Positions 24,280 through 33,577 of a stretch of DNA of 64,000 bases are shown here, one piece after another. The translations under genes were made by a program, and so were the position numbers. Origin of the DNA: Pseudoroseicyclus tamaricis (GTDB taxonomy: Bacteria; Pseudomonadota; Alphaproteobacteria; Rhodobacterales; Rhodobacteraceae); the NCBI RefSeq assembly GCF_012070395.1, contig NZ_JAAFYS010000003.1:682001-746000 (forward strand), given 5' to 3'. The stretch's first letter is position 1. Every line of letters starts with the position of its first letter. The notes under the pieces were generated by a model that did not search any database, was not told the DNA's origin, and worked only from the letters and a program-made list of their open reading frames with translations.

Positions 24280-24936
24280 ATGTCCCAAGATGCCCTGCTC
24301 TCCGCCATGCTCACCCATGTCCCCTTCGACGGCTGGTCGGAGGAGAGCTTCCGCGCCGCCGCCCGCGATGCCGGCCTCACCCCGGCCGAGGCGCGCGCCT
24401 ACGCCCCCCGCGGGCCCGTCTCCCTCGCCGCAGCGCATCACCGCCGGGGCGACGCCGCCCTCGCAGAGACCCTGATGGGCAAGCTGGACGGGCTCCGCTA
24501 CTCCGAGAAGGTTGCCCGCGCGGTCGAGGAGCGGCTCCGCCTCGCCGGCGACACCGAGGTGCTGCGCCGCTCCGCCGCACTCTTCTCGCTGCCGCAGAAC
24601 GCCCCGCTCGGCTCCCGCCTGATCTGGGAGACGTCGGACACGATCTGGCGCGTGCTCGGCGATACCTCCACCGATGGCAACTGGTACTCCAAGCGGGCGA
24701 TCCTCTCGGCCGTCTACTCCTCCTCGATGCTCTACTGGCTGGGCGACCAGAGTGAGGGGCAGGAGAAGTCGCGCGGCTTCATCGAGCGGCGCATCGCCGA
24801 GGTGATGCGCTTCGAGGAGACGAAGGCGCGGCTGCGCAAGAACCCCCTCTTCGCCCCCGGCTTCCGCCTGTTCGAGGGCATCCGCGCCCCCAAATCCTCC
24901 AGCGGCCTGCCCGGTCGCTGGGACATGCCGTCCTGA
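24280..24936 (+). CDS. COQ9 family protein (ubiquinone biosynthesis)
   Basis: 218 residues from ATG 24280, with GGAGG upstream. COQ9 binds lipids and supports the hydroxylation steps of ubiquinone synthesis. The TetR-like helical fold and family core [25 protein letters not shown] are recognisable, as is [20 protein letters not shown]. Followed 8 bp later by the quinone oxidoreductase gene, probably an operon. Confidence 0.9.
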   Translation: MSQDALLSAMLTHVPFDGWSEESFRAAARDAGLTPAEARAYAPRGPVSLAAAHHRRGDAALAETLMGKLDGLRYSEKVARAVEERLRLAGDTEVLRRSAALFSLPQNAPLGSRLIWETSDTIWRVLGDTSTDGNWYSKRAILSAVYSSSMLYWLGDQSEGQEKSRGFIERRIAEVMRFEETKARLRKNPLFAPGFRLFEGIRAPKSSSGLPGRWDMPS

Positions 24937-24944
24937 GGCGCGCC

Positions 24945-25934
24945 ATGAAGGTCATCGAGATCTCCCGCCCCGGCGGACCCGACGTCCTCACCCTCGCGGA
25001 GCGGGACGTGCCGGAGCCCGGGGCGGGTGAGGTGCGCCTCCGCCTCGCCTATGCCGGCGTCAATCGGCCCGACTGCCTGCAGCGCGCCGGCAATTACGCC
25101 CCGCCGCCCGGTGCCTCCGACCTGCCAGGCCTCGAAGGCGCCGGCATCGTGGAGGCGGTGGGCCCCGGCGTCGCCTGGCCCAAGGTCGGCGACAAGGTCT
25201 GCGCGCTCTTTCCCGGCGGCGCCTATGCCGAGACCGCCATCACCGCCGCCTCCCATTGCCTGCCGGTGCCGGAGGGCCTCTCTCTCAAGCAGGCCGCCTG
25301 TCTGCCGGAGACCTACTTCACTGTCTGGTCCAACCTCTTCATGCGCGCCGGCCTCAAGGGCGGCGAGCGCTTGCTCGTCCACGGCGGCTCCTCCGGCATC
25401 GGCACCACCGCCATCCAGCTCGCCCACGCTTTCGGCGCCCGTGTCTTCGCCACCGCCGGCTCGGCGGAGAAATGCGCCGCCTGCACCCGCCTCGGCGCCG
25501 AGCGCGCCATCAACTACCGCGAGGAGGATTTCGTGGAGGTGCTGGCGGCCGAAGGCGGCGCCGATGTCATCCTCGACATGGTCGGCGGCGACTACATTCC
25601 CCGCAACCTGAAAGCCCTCGCCGTCGAGGGCCGCCTCGTGCAGATCGCCTTCCTGCAGGGCCCGGTGGCGGAGGTGAACTTCGCCCCGATGATGCTCAAG
25701 CGGCAGACGATCACCGGCTCGACCCTCCGCCCGCAAAGCGTCGCCGCGAAGGCCGTGATCGCGGCGGAGCTGCGCACCCACGCCTGGCCCCTCCTCGCCG
25801 CGGGCCGCATCGGCCCGGTGATGGACGAGACCTTCCCGCTGGCCGAGGCTTCCGCCGCCCACGCGCGGATGGAGGGCGGCGACCACATCGGCAAGATCGT
25901 GCTGGAGATCGGCGGGGAAGCTACCGCGACATAG
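24945..25934 (+). CDS. NAD(P)H:quinone oxidoreductase, PIG3/zeta-crystallin type
   Basis: 329 residues of the zinc-free MDR superfamily. MKVIEISRPGGPDVLTLAER at the start, substrate-domain motif YAGVNRPDCLQRAGNY, nucleotide-binding LLVHGGSSGIGTTAIQLAHA, and TAGSAEKCAAC. PIG3-type enzymes reduce quinones with NADPH. The neighbour is COQ9, so a link to quinone metabolism is plausible but not shown. Confidence 0.9.
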   Translation: MKVIEISRPGGPDVLTLAERDVPEPGAGEVRLRLAYAGVNRPDCLQRAGNYAPPPGASDLPGLEGAGIVEAVGPGVAWPKVGDKVCALFPGGAYAETAITAASHCLPVPEGLSLKQAACLPETYFTVWSNLFMRAGLKGGERLLVHGGSSGIGTTAIQLAHAFGARVFATAGSAEKCAACTRLGAERAINYREEDFVEVLAAEGGADVILDMVGGDYIPRNLKALAVEGRLVQIAFLQGPVAEVNFAPMMLKRQTITGSTLRPQSVAAKAVIAAELRTHAWPLLAAGRIGPVMDETFPLAEASAAHARMEGGDHIGKIVLEIGGEATAT

Positions 25935-26010
25935 GCCGACACAACGATGTGATCTCGCGACTCACGGGCGCCGTGCTGATGATTCTTTCACGTCAGCAAT
26001 GGAGGGCCAG

Positions 26011-26079
26011 ATGGCCAAGAAGGACGACAAGCCGGGCAAGCCCAAGCCGGCCAGCACCAAGACGGACAAGAAGAAGTAA
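26011..26079 (+). CDS. 22-aa lysine-rich microprotein
   Basis: Short frame beginning [13 protein letters not shown] and ending TKTDKKK, with GGAGGG 5 bp upstream of the ATG. Eleven or so of the residues are Lys/Asp and there are three Pro; it would be soluble, basic and unstructured. It lies alone 76 bp after the quinone oxidoreductase. The good ribosome-binding site and biased composition support translation; no family is known to me. Confidence 0.5.
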   Translation: MAKKDDKPGKPKPASTKTDKKK

Positions 26080-26151
26080 CACCCGCCGGGCGCCGCCCCC
26101 CAAGCCGGCGCCCGGCCCCGCTCATCGCCAGACCACGGATCCGCCTCGCCC

Positions 26152-26217
26152 CCTCGCTTTTCCCGAAATACTCCTCGGGGGGGCCGGCGCAGCCGGCGGG
26201 GGGCAGACAGCCCCCCT
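26152..26217. repeat. Family (e) repeat in the gap upstream of etfB
   Basis: CCCTCGCTTTTCCCGAAATA is followed by CTCCTCGGGGGGGCC, an internal CCGGCGCAGCCGG palindrome, and GGGGGGCAGACAGCCCCCC. The 362-bp gap 26080-26441 contains only this, the family (a) hairpin at 26257-26309 and the etfB leader; no gene was found. Confidence 0.6.
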
Positions 26218-26256
26218 CCCACACCAGCCAGCAGACCCCCGTCCCCCCGAAGAGCC

Positions 26257-26309
26257 CCGGACCCCGGGCGCGCCGGGGTGGGTGGGCGGGAGGCGCACCC
26301 GGGGTCCGG
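26257..26309 (+). repeat. Hairpin with G-quadruplex-type loop, copy 2 (family a)
   Basis: Perfect 12-bp arms CCGGACCCCGGG (26257-26268) and CCCGGGGTCCGG (26298-26309) enclose a 29-base loop with GGGGTGGGTGGGCGGG (26275-26290). The loop keeps the four G-runs with one linker changed (C to T); the arms are unrelated to those of the other copies. Located 132 bp upstream of etfB. Confidence 0.8.
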
Positions 26310-26441
26310 CCCCGCCACGAGGCGCCTCGCCTGCAAACGTGGCGTCCCCGACCTCCCCAGCGTCGGTTTTGCGCTTCAATCGCCCCCGCCCCCGCGCTAC
26401 CCATGGCGCGATTTGGAAAAAAGACCGCCGGGAGGCCGCTT

Positions 26442-27200
26442 ATGAAGGTTCTCGTGCCCGTCAAACGGGTCATCGACTACAACGTGAAGGTCCGCGTGAA
26501 GGCGGACGGCAGCGGGGTCGATCTCGCCAACGTCAAGATGTCGATGAATCCCTTCGACGAGATCGCCGTCGAAGAGGCCATCCGCCTCAAGGAAGCTGGC
26601 AAGGCCGACGAGGTCATCGCCGTCTCCATCGGCGTCAAGCAGGCGCAGGAAACGCTGCGCACCGCCCTCGCCATGGGCGCCGACCGCGCGATCCTCGTCG
26701 TCGCCGCCGATGACGTCCACACCGATATCGAGCCGCTCGCCGTCGCGAAGATCCTCAAGGGGATCGTCGATGCCGAAGAGCCCGGCCTCGTCATCGCCGG
26801 CAAGCAGGCGATCGACAACGACATGAACGCCACGGGCCAGATGCTCGCCGCGCTCACCGGCTGGGCGCAGGCGACCTTCGCCAACAAGCTCGACGTGGAC
26901 GGCGACAGCGCCACCGTCACGCGCGAGGTCGACGGCGGCCTGCAGACGATCAAGGTCAAGCTGCCCGCCATCGTCACCACCGATTTGCGCCTCAACGAGC
27001 CGCGCTACGCCTCGCTGCCGAACATCATGAAGGCGAAGAAGAAGCCGATGGAAGAGAAGACGCCCGCCGACTACGGCGTCGACGTCACCCCGCGGCTCTC
27101 CATCGTCTCCACCTCCGAGCCGCCAACGCGGCAGGCGGGGGAGATGGTCGGCTCGGTCGACGAGCTGGTGTCGAAACTCAAAGAGCGGGGGGCGATCTGA
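26442..27200 (+). CDS. etfB: Electron transfer flavoprotein beta subunit
   Basis: 252 residues from ATG 26442 ([20 protein letters not shown]), preceded by GGGAGG. Signature region [20 protein letters not shown] and [19 protein letters not shown], diagnostic of EtfB. With EtfA it passes electrons from acyl-CoA dehydrogenases to ETF:quinone oxidoreductase. Stop overlaps etfA start (TGATG). An in-frame ATG at 26403 lacks a ribosome-binding site. Confidence 0.97.
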   Translation: MKVLVPVKRVIDYNVKVRVKADGSGVDLANVKMSMNPFDEIAVEEAIRLKEAGKADEVIAVSIGVKQAQETLRTALAMGADRAILVVAADDVHTDIEPLAVAKILKGIVDAEEPGLVIAGKQAIDNDMNATGQMLAALTGWAQATFANKLDVDGDSATVTREVDGGLQTIKVKLPAIVTTDLRLNEPRYASLPNIMKAKKKPMEEKTPADYGVDVTPRLSIVSTSEPPTRQAGEMVGSVDELVSKLKERGAI

Positions 27201-28123
27201 TGGCCGTTCTTCTTCTGGCAGAAATCACCGATGGCGCCCTGAACATGGACGCGACGGCCAAGGCCGTCTCCGCCGTCACCTCGCTGGGTGACATCCACCT
27301 GCTCTGCGCCGGCGCCTCCGCGCGCGAGGCCGCTGGCCAGGCCGCCACGCTTGGCGTCGCCAAGGTGCTGGTCGCGGAAGACGAGGGCCTCGGCCACCGG
27401 CTCGCCGAGACCACGGCGGACCTCATCGTCTCGCTGGCGGGTGACTACGACCACATCGCTGCCCCGGACACGACGGATGCCAAGAACATCATGCCCCGCG
27501 CCGCGGCGCTGCTGGACGTGATGGTCATCTCCGATGTCTCCAAAGTCGTCGATGCCGACACGTTCGAGCGGCCGATCTACGCGGGCAACGCCCTGCAGAC
27601 GGTGAAGTCGTCCGACGCGAAGAAGGTCTTCACCATCCGCACCTCCAACTTCGATGCTGCCGCCGGCTCCGGCGAGGCGCCGATCGAGGATGTCGCCGCC
27701 CCCGCCGCCTCCGCCCTCTCGGAGTGGGTGGAAGACAAAGTCGCCGCCAGCGACCGCCCGGAGCTGACCTCCGCCGGCATCGTCGTCTCCGGCGGGCGGG
27801 GCGTAGGCTCGGAGGAAGACTTCGAGCTGATCGAGAAGCTTGCCGACAAGCTCGGCGCCGCCGTCGGTGCCAGCCGTGCCGCCGTCGACTCGGGCTTTGC
27901 GCCGAACGACTGGCAGGTGGGGCAGACCGGCAAGGTAGTCGCGCCCGACCTCTACCTCGCCGTCGGCATCTCCGGTGCGATCCAGCACCTCGCGGGGATG
28001 AAGGACAGCAAGATCATCGTCGCCATCAACAAGGACGAAGAGGCCCCGATCTTCCAGGTCGCCGACTACGGCCTCGTGGCCGACCTCTTCACCGCCGTGC
28101 CGGAGCTGATCGAGAAGCTCTGA
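27200..28123 (+). CDS. etfA: Electron transfer flavoprotein alpha subunit
   Basis: 307 residues, [23 protein letters not shown]-binding C-terminal domain with [60 protein letters not shown] and [20 protein letters not shown]. Intact. It partners EtfB and serves the acyl-CoA dehydrogenase at 46.9 kb. Confidence 0.97.
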   Translation: MAVLLLAEITDGALNMDATAKAVSAVTSLGDIHLLCAGASAREAAGQAATLGVAKVLVAEDEGLGHRLAETTADLIVSLAGDYDHIAAPDTTDAKNIMPRAAALLDVMVISDVSKVVDADTFERPIYAGNALQTVKSSDAKKVFTIRTSNFDAAAGSGEAPIEDVAAPAASALSEWVEDKVAASDRPELTSAGIVVSGGRGVGSEEDFELIEKLADKLGAAVGASRAAVDSGFAPNDWQVGQTGKVVAPDLYLAVGISGAIQHLAGMKDSKIIVAINKDEEAPIFQVADYGLVADLFTAVPELIEKL

Positions 28124-28146
28124 GCTTCATCCCGGGGCGAACGAAA

Positions 28147-28179
28147 AAACGGCCGGCGCCCCCAAGGCGCCGGCCGTTT
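28147..28179. terminator. Strong bidirectional terminator after etfBA
   Basis: Perfect 14-bp stem AAACGGCCGGCGCC / GGCGCCGGCCGTTT with loop CCCAA. A-run on the left and T-run on the right flank the stem, so it can serve both etfA and the convergent gene ending at 28198. Confidence 0.85.
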
Positions 28180-28197
28180 CCTGTTTCTGCCTACGGC

Positions 28198-29043
28198 CTA
28201 CTCCGCCGGAGCGAGCGCGTGCAGCGTCTCGGAAATCGCGTCCGCCGCCTCGCGGTGCGCCTGCGGGCCGGGCAGGCCCTGGGCGGCGCCGGCATCCTGC
28301 GGCGCGAAGTACATGCCGCGCGTCCCCTCGGCGCGGGCGCCCTCGGAAGGCTGCACGACGATGACCGAGCGCACCAGCGGGCGCAGCGAATCGATCATGC
28401 GGCGGGTGATGAACAGCGGCTCCGCCTGCAGCCCCTCGGGCCGCTCCGACCAGTGCCTGTCGGAGGGCGGGTAATCGGAGAACCACAGCAGCGAGGTATG
28501 CGGGCCGATCTCGCGCAGGAAGGTCGTCATCCGGCTCACCCAGGCCTGCTGCAGCTCGCCGCGCACGATCTCGAACCGCTCGGCGGAGAGCTCGTGTAGG
28601 GCGATGAGCATGTGGCGGGTGAAGCAGAAATCGGCGAAATCCACCTCCGGGTAGATCGCCTCCAGCACCGTGGAGGGCTTGAGGAAGCGGTCATTGCGGC
28701 GCGGATGGACGCTATAGAACCGGTTGGAGAGGTTCTGCGCCCCCATGATCTGCACCACGTTGGCATGGGCGCCGCGGCAGGCATCCACCACCGTCGGCTC
28801 GGCAAGGAAGGCGCCGATGGAGGCATTGGCGCAGCCGAAGTTGACGGTCGGCATCCCCACCTGCCGCTCCACCAGTTGGGCGAACGGTTCCTTGATGAAC
28901 TTGCCGTAGGTCTCCGTGCCGCCGACGAAGGTCACGTAGCGGCCGTCGAGGGATCGCTGGGGTCCGCGAAAGAAGATCTTCGACGTGCCATATCGGCACG
29001 GCGTGTAATTCAGACTTCGCTCCTCTAGCGCGTCATGTCGCAT
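28198..29043 (-). CDS. DUF6473-like protein
   Basis: 281 residues from ATG 29043 ([20 protein letters not shown]); a GTG eight codons upstream (29067) is an alternative. Core motifs: [63 protein letters not shown], and [15 protein letters not shown] recall this pattern as DUF6473, common in Rhodobacteraceae near polysaccharide and sulfotransferase genes. The GGTETYGKF and NFGCANA segments have the look of an SGNH-like hydrolase fold, though this is a guess. The region upstream (29050-29190) is lower in GC. Confidence 0.7.
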   Translation of the reverse strand: MRHDALEERSLNYTPCRYGTSKIFFRGPQRSLDGRYVTFVGGTETYGKFIKEPFAQLVERQVGMPTVNFGCANASIGAFLAEPTVVDACRGAHANVVQIMGAQNLSNRFYSVHPRRNDRFLKPSTVLEAIYPEVDFADFCFTRHMLIALHELSAERFEIVRGELQQAWVSRMTTFLREIGPHTSLLWFSDYPPSDRHWSERPEGLQAEPLFITRRMIDSLRPLVRSVIVVQPSEGARAEGTRGMYFAPQDAGAAQGLPGPQAHREAADAISETLHALAPAE

Positions 29044-29193
29044 GGCACCCACCAGTTCTTCACTCACCGGCGATAAAAATCGCCATGAAAGCTTCTCAAA
29101 AGGCTAAGCGGAGAATTCTATCCAGAATCCCCGCTGTCCTTGATGCCTCCGGGCGAGCGGGCCTATCCTCGGAATCGGAACATGAGGGTTAAT

Positions 29194-30072
29194 ATGGGCA
29201 GTATTAAGACCGTCGGCATCGTCGGCGCCGGGCAGATGGGAAACGGCATCGCGCATGTCTTCGCGCTGGCCGGATATGACGTCATTCTCAACGACATAAG
29301 CGAGGACATGCTGGAGAAGGCCCGCGCCACGATCACGCGGAATCTCGACCGGCAGGTGGTTAAGGGCACCATCACCGAAGACGGCAAGGCGGAGGCGCTC
29401 GGCCGCATCGGCAGCACGCTGACGCTCGCCGATCTCGGCCCCCGCGATCTCATCATCGAGGCCGCGACGGAGAAGGAGAAGGTCAAGCAGGCGATCTTCG
29501 AAGAGCTGCTGCCCCACCTCGCGGAGGGGACGATCCTCACCTCCAACACCTCCTCCATCTCCATCACCCGACTCGCCGCCGGCACGGACCGGCCGGAGAA
29601 GTTCATGGGGTTCCACTTCATGAACCCGGTGCCGGTGATGCAGCTCGTCGAGCTGATCCGCGGCATCGCCACGGATGAGGAGACGTTCCAGAGCTGTCTC
29701 GAGGTGGTGGAATCGCTCGGCAAGACGGCGGCGACGGCAGAGGATTACCCGGCCTTCATCGTCAACCGCATCCTGATCCCCATGATCAACGAGGCGGTCT
29801 ACGCGCTCTACGAGGGCGTCGGCTCTGTGCGCAGCATCGATACCTCGATGAAGCTCGGCGCCAACCATCCCATGGGGCCGCTGGAGTTGGCCGATTTCAT
29901 CGGGCTCGATACCTGCCTCGCCATCATGAACGTCCTGCATGACGGGCTGGCGGACACCAAGTACCGCCCCTGCCCGCTCCTCGTGAAGTACGTCGAGGCC
30001 GGCTGGCTCGGCCGCAAGTCCAAGCGCGGCTTCTACGATTACCGGGGCGAGGAGCCGGTTCCCTCGCGCTGA
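29194..30072 (+). CDS. 3-hydroxybutyryl-CoA dehydrogenase
   Basis: 292 residues from ATG 29194, chosen because GAGGG lies 5 bp upstream (ATG 29182 would have none). NAD-binding VGIVGAGQMGNGIAHVFALA, catalytic motif MGFHFMNPVPVMQLVE with His and YPAFIVNRILIPMINEAVYA, then C-terminal LELADFIGLDTCLAIMNVLH. It interconverts acetoacetyl-CoA and 3-hydroxybutyryl-CoA, in butyrate/PHB metabolism or beta-oxidation. Lies near etfBA in the typical order, interrupted by the DUF6473-like gene on the other strand. Confidence 0.95.
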   Translation: MGSIKTVGIVGAGQMGNGIAHVFALAGYDVILNDISEDMLEKARATITRNLDRQVVKGTITEDGKAEALGRIGSTLTLADLGPRDLIIEAATEKEKVKQAIFEELLPHLAEGTILTSNTSSISITRLAAGTDRPEKFMGFHFMNPVPVMQLVELIRGIATDEETFQSCLEVVESLGKTAATAEDYPAFIVNRILIPMINEAVYALYEGVGSVRSIDTSMKLGANHPMGPLELADFIGLDTCLAIMNVLHDGLADTKYRPCPLLVKYVEAGWLGRKSKRGFYDYRGEEPVPSR

Positions 30073-30105
30073 GCGCGAAGACCGGCTGCCCTAAGTGCAG
30101 GAGGC

Positions 30106-31476
30106 TCAGTGGCCGAGCAGGACGTCGAACCCGCAGGAGGGGTGGTTGATGTCCTGGATGCCGGAATGGCGCTTGGCCTGGAAGGCGATCAGCTTGGTGT
30201 GGACGCAGGTGCCGACGTAGAGGCCGTTCGGCGTCGATTGCAGCGTCCGGAGCCCGGTGGAGGTGACAGAGCCGAAGCCCTCGTCGATCTCCTTTCGCCA
30301 CTCCTCTCCATCGGCGCTCGACCACAGCTGGTAGCCGCCGCGCAGCGATTCCCCGCCGCCGTTGATGGCGTAGTCGAAGGGCTCCCAAATGTGGGTGCCG
30401 AAGTAGAGCCGGCCCTCATGCTCCGCCATCGCCCAGACAACGGAATTGTAGGGATCGTTCATCCCCGGCCCGTAGCCGGAGAGGGGGATCTTCAGCCCGT
30501 CCGGAGTGATGCGCGGCTCTCCGAAGATCAGGTGCCACGTGCCGTCCTCATGCACCCGCATCAGCTCGCCGGCGCAGGGGCCGATGTCGAACTCCCGATC
30601 ATAGCCGAGGCCGGAGATGCCGGAACCGACGTAGAGGTCGCCGCCGAACTCCGCCATGGCGGAGGTGGAGAGGTTGAAGTGGTAGCGCCACGCGCCCCGG
30701 TCGAGCACCTTCTCCCATTGGTAAGGCGCCTTGCCCTCCGCCTTCGTGCGGTAGAGCTGGAAGCCGGTCTTCTCGTTCGCCGTGCCGGCATAGAGCCAGC
30801 CATGCGCGGCGCAGAGGGAGAAGACGGCGGAGTTGGTCTCGTCGCCGAAGCCCTCCGTACTGGCCAGTTGCCACTCCTTCCCCGCCGGGTCGGCGGAGAC
30901 GTAGACGAGCGAGTTGGGCACGTAGTTGAGGTCGGCATAGTCGCGGCTGGTGGTGCCGGCGGGCGAGGTGAAGAGCTTGCCCTCGAAGGGCGTCAGCCCG
31001 CGGAAGGAGAGGTAGGTATCGTTGTCGATCCCATGCTCCGTCACCGGCTCGAAGGTCCTGCCATCCTCGCTGCGCAGCACCAGCCCGCCCCAGACGGACA
31101 TGACCCCGGCGTAGAGGCAGGGCTTGGGATCGCCCTTGCCCTGGAAGACGGCCATGGAGCGCACGCCGAACTCGCGGGCGATGGCTTCCGGCGGCGCCAT
31201 GCGCTTGCCCATCTCGCCGGAGCGGGCGGCGACGCGGGCGCGGCACTCCTCCGTCGACTCCAGCAGGGGCGATTCGAAGAGCACCTCCCACTCCCCCGTC
31301 TCGGGGTCGTGGGTCATGATGCGGGCGCGGTCTTCGGGGCCGTTGCACTTGGGCGTCGTGGTGCCGAGGTAGAACCTGCCCTCGAACCAGCACATGGCGT
31401 GGGCCAGCGTCGCATCGGGCTTGCCGAGGCCGGCGCGGCCGACGAAGCGGAACGGGTTGCTCTGATCGTCCTTCAT
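30106..31476 (-). CDS. Beta-propeller-like protein of unknown function
   Basis: 456 residues from ATG 31476, 7 bp after the sulfotransferase stop and with GAGG at its ribosome-binding site; ATG 31491, overlapping that stop, is possible. No signal peptide. Repeated units of hydrophobic strand plus YLGTTTPK, LYAGVMSVWGG, LYAGTANEKTG, LYVGSGISGLG, LYFGTHIWEPF and LYVGTCVHTK recur roughly every 50-70 residues, as in propeller blades; Gly/Trp-rich turns (SEDGRTFEPV, SADGEEWRKE) resemble BNR/Asp-box-like motifs. No catalytic residues can be named. Operon with a sulfotransferase, so a role in handling a sulfated or polysaccharide ligand is possible. Confidence 0.7.
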   Translation of the reverse strand: MKDDQSNPFRFVGRAGLGKPDATLAHAMCWFEGRFYLGTTTPKCNGPEDRARIMTHDPETGEWEVLFESPLLESTEECRARVAARSGEMGKRMAPPEAIAREFGVRSMAVFQGKGDPKPCLYAGVMSVWGGLVLRSEDGRTFEPVTEHGIDNDTYLSFRGLTPFEGKLFTSPAGTTSRDYADLNYVPNSLVYVSADPAGKEWQLASTEGFGDETNSAVFSLCAAHGWLYAGTANEKTGFQLYRTKAEGKAPYQWEKVLDRGAWRYHFNLSTSAMAEFGGDLYVGSGISGLGYDREFDIGPCAGELMRVHEDGTWHLIFGEPRITPDGLKIPLSGYGPGMNDPYNSVVWAMAEHEGRLYFGTHIWEPFDYAINGGGESLRGGYQLWSSADGEEWRKEIDEGFGSVTSTGLRTLQSTPNGLYVGTCVHTKLIAFQAKRHSGIQDINHPSCGFDVLLGH

Positions 31477-31483
31477 CGCCGCC

Positions 31484-32386
31484 TCACGCATAACCGAACT
31501 GGCGGGCCAGCTTCAGGGTGTCCTTGTAGAAGGCCTCGCCGCCGCGCCACTCGGCGCCGGCCTCCAGCGGCGGCTCCTTGATCTTCTTGAGCCGGTCGAA
31601 ATCGATCACCGGGTTCTTCAGGAAGTTCGGGTCGTTGCCGAACTTGGCGCTCGGCGGGCCCATGCAGGCATAGGGCGAGGCCTCGGGGTGCAGCATCGCC
31701 TCGATCGCCTCCGCATCGGTGCGGATGCCCAGCCACTCGCAGATCTGGCCGAGGTAGAATTCCGGCTCGCGCAGCAGCATCTCGGCCTTCACGCGCATGT
31801 ACTGGCCGACAGAGAGGTCGTGCCAGAACTCCATGATGTTCTTCTGCGCGCGCAGCCACCCCTGCTCGGGGTCCATCGAGCGGGTCTTCTGCCCCTCGCC
31901 GCCCGCGCCCCGCCCCTCGCGCAGCTGCTCGCGCAGCGCCATGGAGCTCTTGCCGGCGGTGCCGGGGTGGCGGGTCAGGTGCAGGAAGCTGGCGTTCGGG
32001 AAGATGTCCAGCAGGCGGCGCAGATGCTCGATGCGGAAGTTGTTGAGCGGGCTCTTCTCCAGCATGATCTTGTCGCCCACCTCCTCCTGCAGGTGGTCCC
32101 ACATCTCCCGCGTCGTCCAGTGGCGCCGCTCGGAGAGCCATTGCCGGGCACGCACCACGGCCTCCTCGCTCTGCTCGCCCTCGTGCAGCTCGGCGAGCAG
32201 GCGCAGCAGCCCGGCGAGGCCGAAGTCGAAGGGGCCCTGCAGGCGTTGCAGGAGCTGTCCCATGGTGTCGATGGCGGACAGGTTGACCTCTGGCAGCCCG
32301 TAAATATCGGGGTGCTGACCGATCATTCCGCCGACGAGGGAGGTGTAGGACCGCCCGGGCGCAATGATGAACAGGGGATCGGGCAT
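31484..32386 (-). CDS. Sulfotransferase family protein
   Basis: 300 residues from ATG 32386 (MPDPLFIIAPGRSYTSLVGG). The PAPS 5'-phosphosulfate loop APGRSYTSLVGGMIGQHP is at the N-terminus, and FLHLTRHPGTAGKS corresponds to the 3'-phosphate-binding segment. It transfers sulfate from PAPS to a hydroxyl or amine of an unknown acceptor. First gene of a two-gene unit with the propeller-like protein. Confidence 0.88.
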   Translation of the reverse strand: MPDPLFIIAPGRSYTSLVGGMIGQHPDIYGLPEVNLSAIDTMGQLLQRLQGPFDFGLAGLLRLLAELHEGEQSEEAVVRARQWLSERRHWTTREMWDHLQEEVGDKIMLEKSPLNNFRIEHLRRLLDIFPNASFLHLTRHPGTAGKSSMALREQLREGRGAGGEGQKTRSMDPEQGWLRAQKNIMEFWHDLSVGQYMRVKAEMLLREPEFYLGQICEWLGIRTDAEAIEAMLHPEASPYACMGPPSAKFGNDPNFLKNPVIDFDRLKKIKEPPLEAGAEWRGGEAFYKDTLKLARQFGYA

Positions 32387-32572
32387 GAAAACTCGTTCTC
32401 TCAATACACGGGTCGGCCGCGTCCAACCGGACCCAGCGTAAACCTAGCCGCACCCGCCGCACCTGGCAACAGGCGGACCGCCCGGCTTGCCCGACCGTCA
32501 GCAGGGTTCTAAGTCAGGAGAGCGCGGCGTGAGTGGCCGCCGGCCCGCCAGCCCGCAAAGGACATCGGTTCG

Positions 32573-33577
32573 ATGCCGCAGCTCCTCCGCCCTGCCCGCC
32601 TCGCCCTTCTGGCCGCCAGCCTCGCCCTCGCCACGCTTGCCGCGGCGGCCGAGGCGCAGGGCAACGGCCCGATCCGCCAGCTCCTGCGCCAGCGCGCCGG
32701 CGGCGGCAGTGGTGGCGGCGGGGCGGCGGTGGAAGGGCTGCAGCTCGTCACCCTCACCCATGCCGGGCAGGAGCGCAGCTACTACGCCGCCCTGCCCCCC
32801 GGCGGCGGCGCCGGCCTGCCGGTGGTGATGGTCTTCCATGGCGGCGAGGGGGACGGCACCCACGCCGCCCTCGCCTCTGGCCTCGGGACACGGGTCGCGG
32901 CGGGGGAGCTGGTGGCGCTCTACCCCAATGCCGGCGGCGATCAGTGGAACGACGGGCGGGCGGAGACGCAGACGGGGCGCGACGATGTCGGCTTCGCCAT
33001 CGCCGTGCTGGCGGATGCGGCGCGGCGCTACGGCATCGACCCCGCCCGCGCCTTCGCCGCCGGCATCTCCAACGGCGGGCTCTTCACCCAGCGGCTGGCC
33101 TGCGAGGCGAGTGGCACCTTCGCCGCCTACGGCGTCATCGCCGCCACCATGCCCGCCGACCTCAGCCGCAGCTGCGACCCGGCGGCGCCGGCACCGATGA
33201 TCTTCTTCAACGGCACCGACGACCGGCTGATGCCCTTCGGCGGCGGAGAGATCGCGAGCGCGCCCCTCCTCGGGCTCGGCGTCGGTGGCACGGTCCTTTC
33301 CGCCGAGGGGACGCGCGGCTTCTGGGCGCGGCAGGACAGCTGCGGCGGCGCCAGCCGCGAGGCGCTGGCCGACAGCACGAGCGACGGAACCGAGGTGCGC
33401 CTCGTGCGCTACGAGTGTTCCGGCGGCGCGGCGCTGGCCTTCTACATCATCGAAGGTGGCGGCCATAACTGGCCCGGCTCCGACGTCGGTGGCGGGCGGC
33501 GCCTCGCCGGCACGATCAGCCGCGATGTCGATGCCACCGCCGAGATGCTGGCCTTCTTCCGGCGCTTCGGGCTGTGA
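32573..33577 (+). CDS. Secreted PHB-depolymerase/feruloyl-esterase-like hydrolase
   Basis: 334 residues with a Sec signal peptide (about 1-28: PARLALLAASLALATLAAAA). Alpha/beta-hydrolase of the LpqC/esterase PHB family: oxyanion region VVMVFHGGEGDG, nucleophile S166 in AAGISNGGLF, acid in NGTDDRLMPF and base in IEGGGHNWPGS. A Gly-rich linker (41-52) follows the signal peptide. Acts in periplasm or outside on polyester or aromatic ester substrates. Its stop overlaps the methyltransferase's GTG start (GTGA). Confidence 0.88.
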   Translation: MPQLLRPARLALLAASLALATLAAAAEAQGNGPIRQLLRQRAGGGSGGGGAAVEGLQLVTLTHAGQERSYYAALPPGGGAGLPVVMVFHGGEGDGTHAALASGLGTRVAAGELVALYPNAGGDQWNDGRAETQTGRDDVGFAIAVLADAARRYGIDPARAFAAGISNGGLFTQRLACEASGTFAAYGVIAATMPADLSRSCDPAAPAPMIFFNGTDDRLMPFGGGEIASAPLLGLGVGGTVLSAEGTRGFWARQDSCGGASREALADSTSDGTEVRLVRYECSGGAALAFYIIEGGGHNWPGSDVGGGRRLAGTISRDVDATAEMLAFFRRFGL

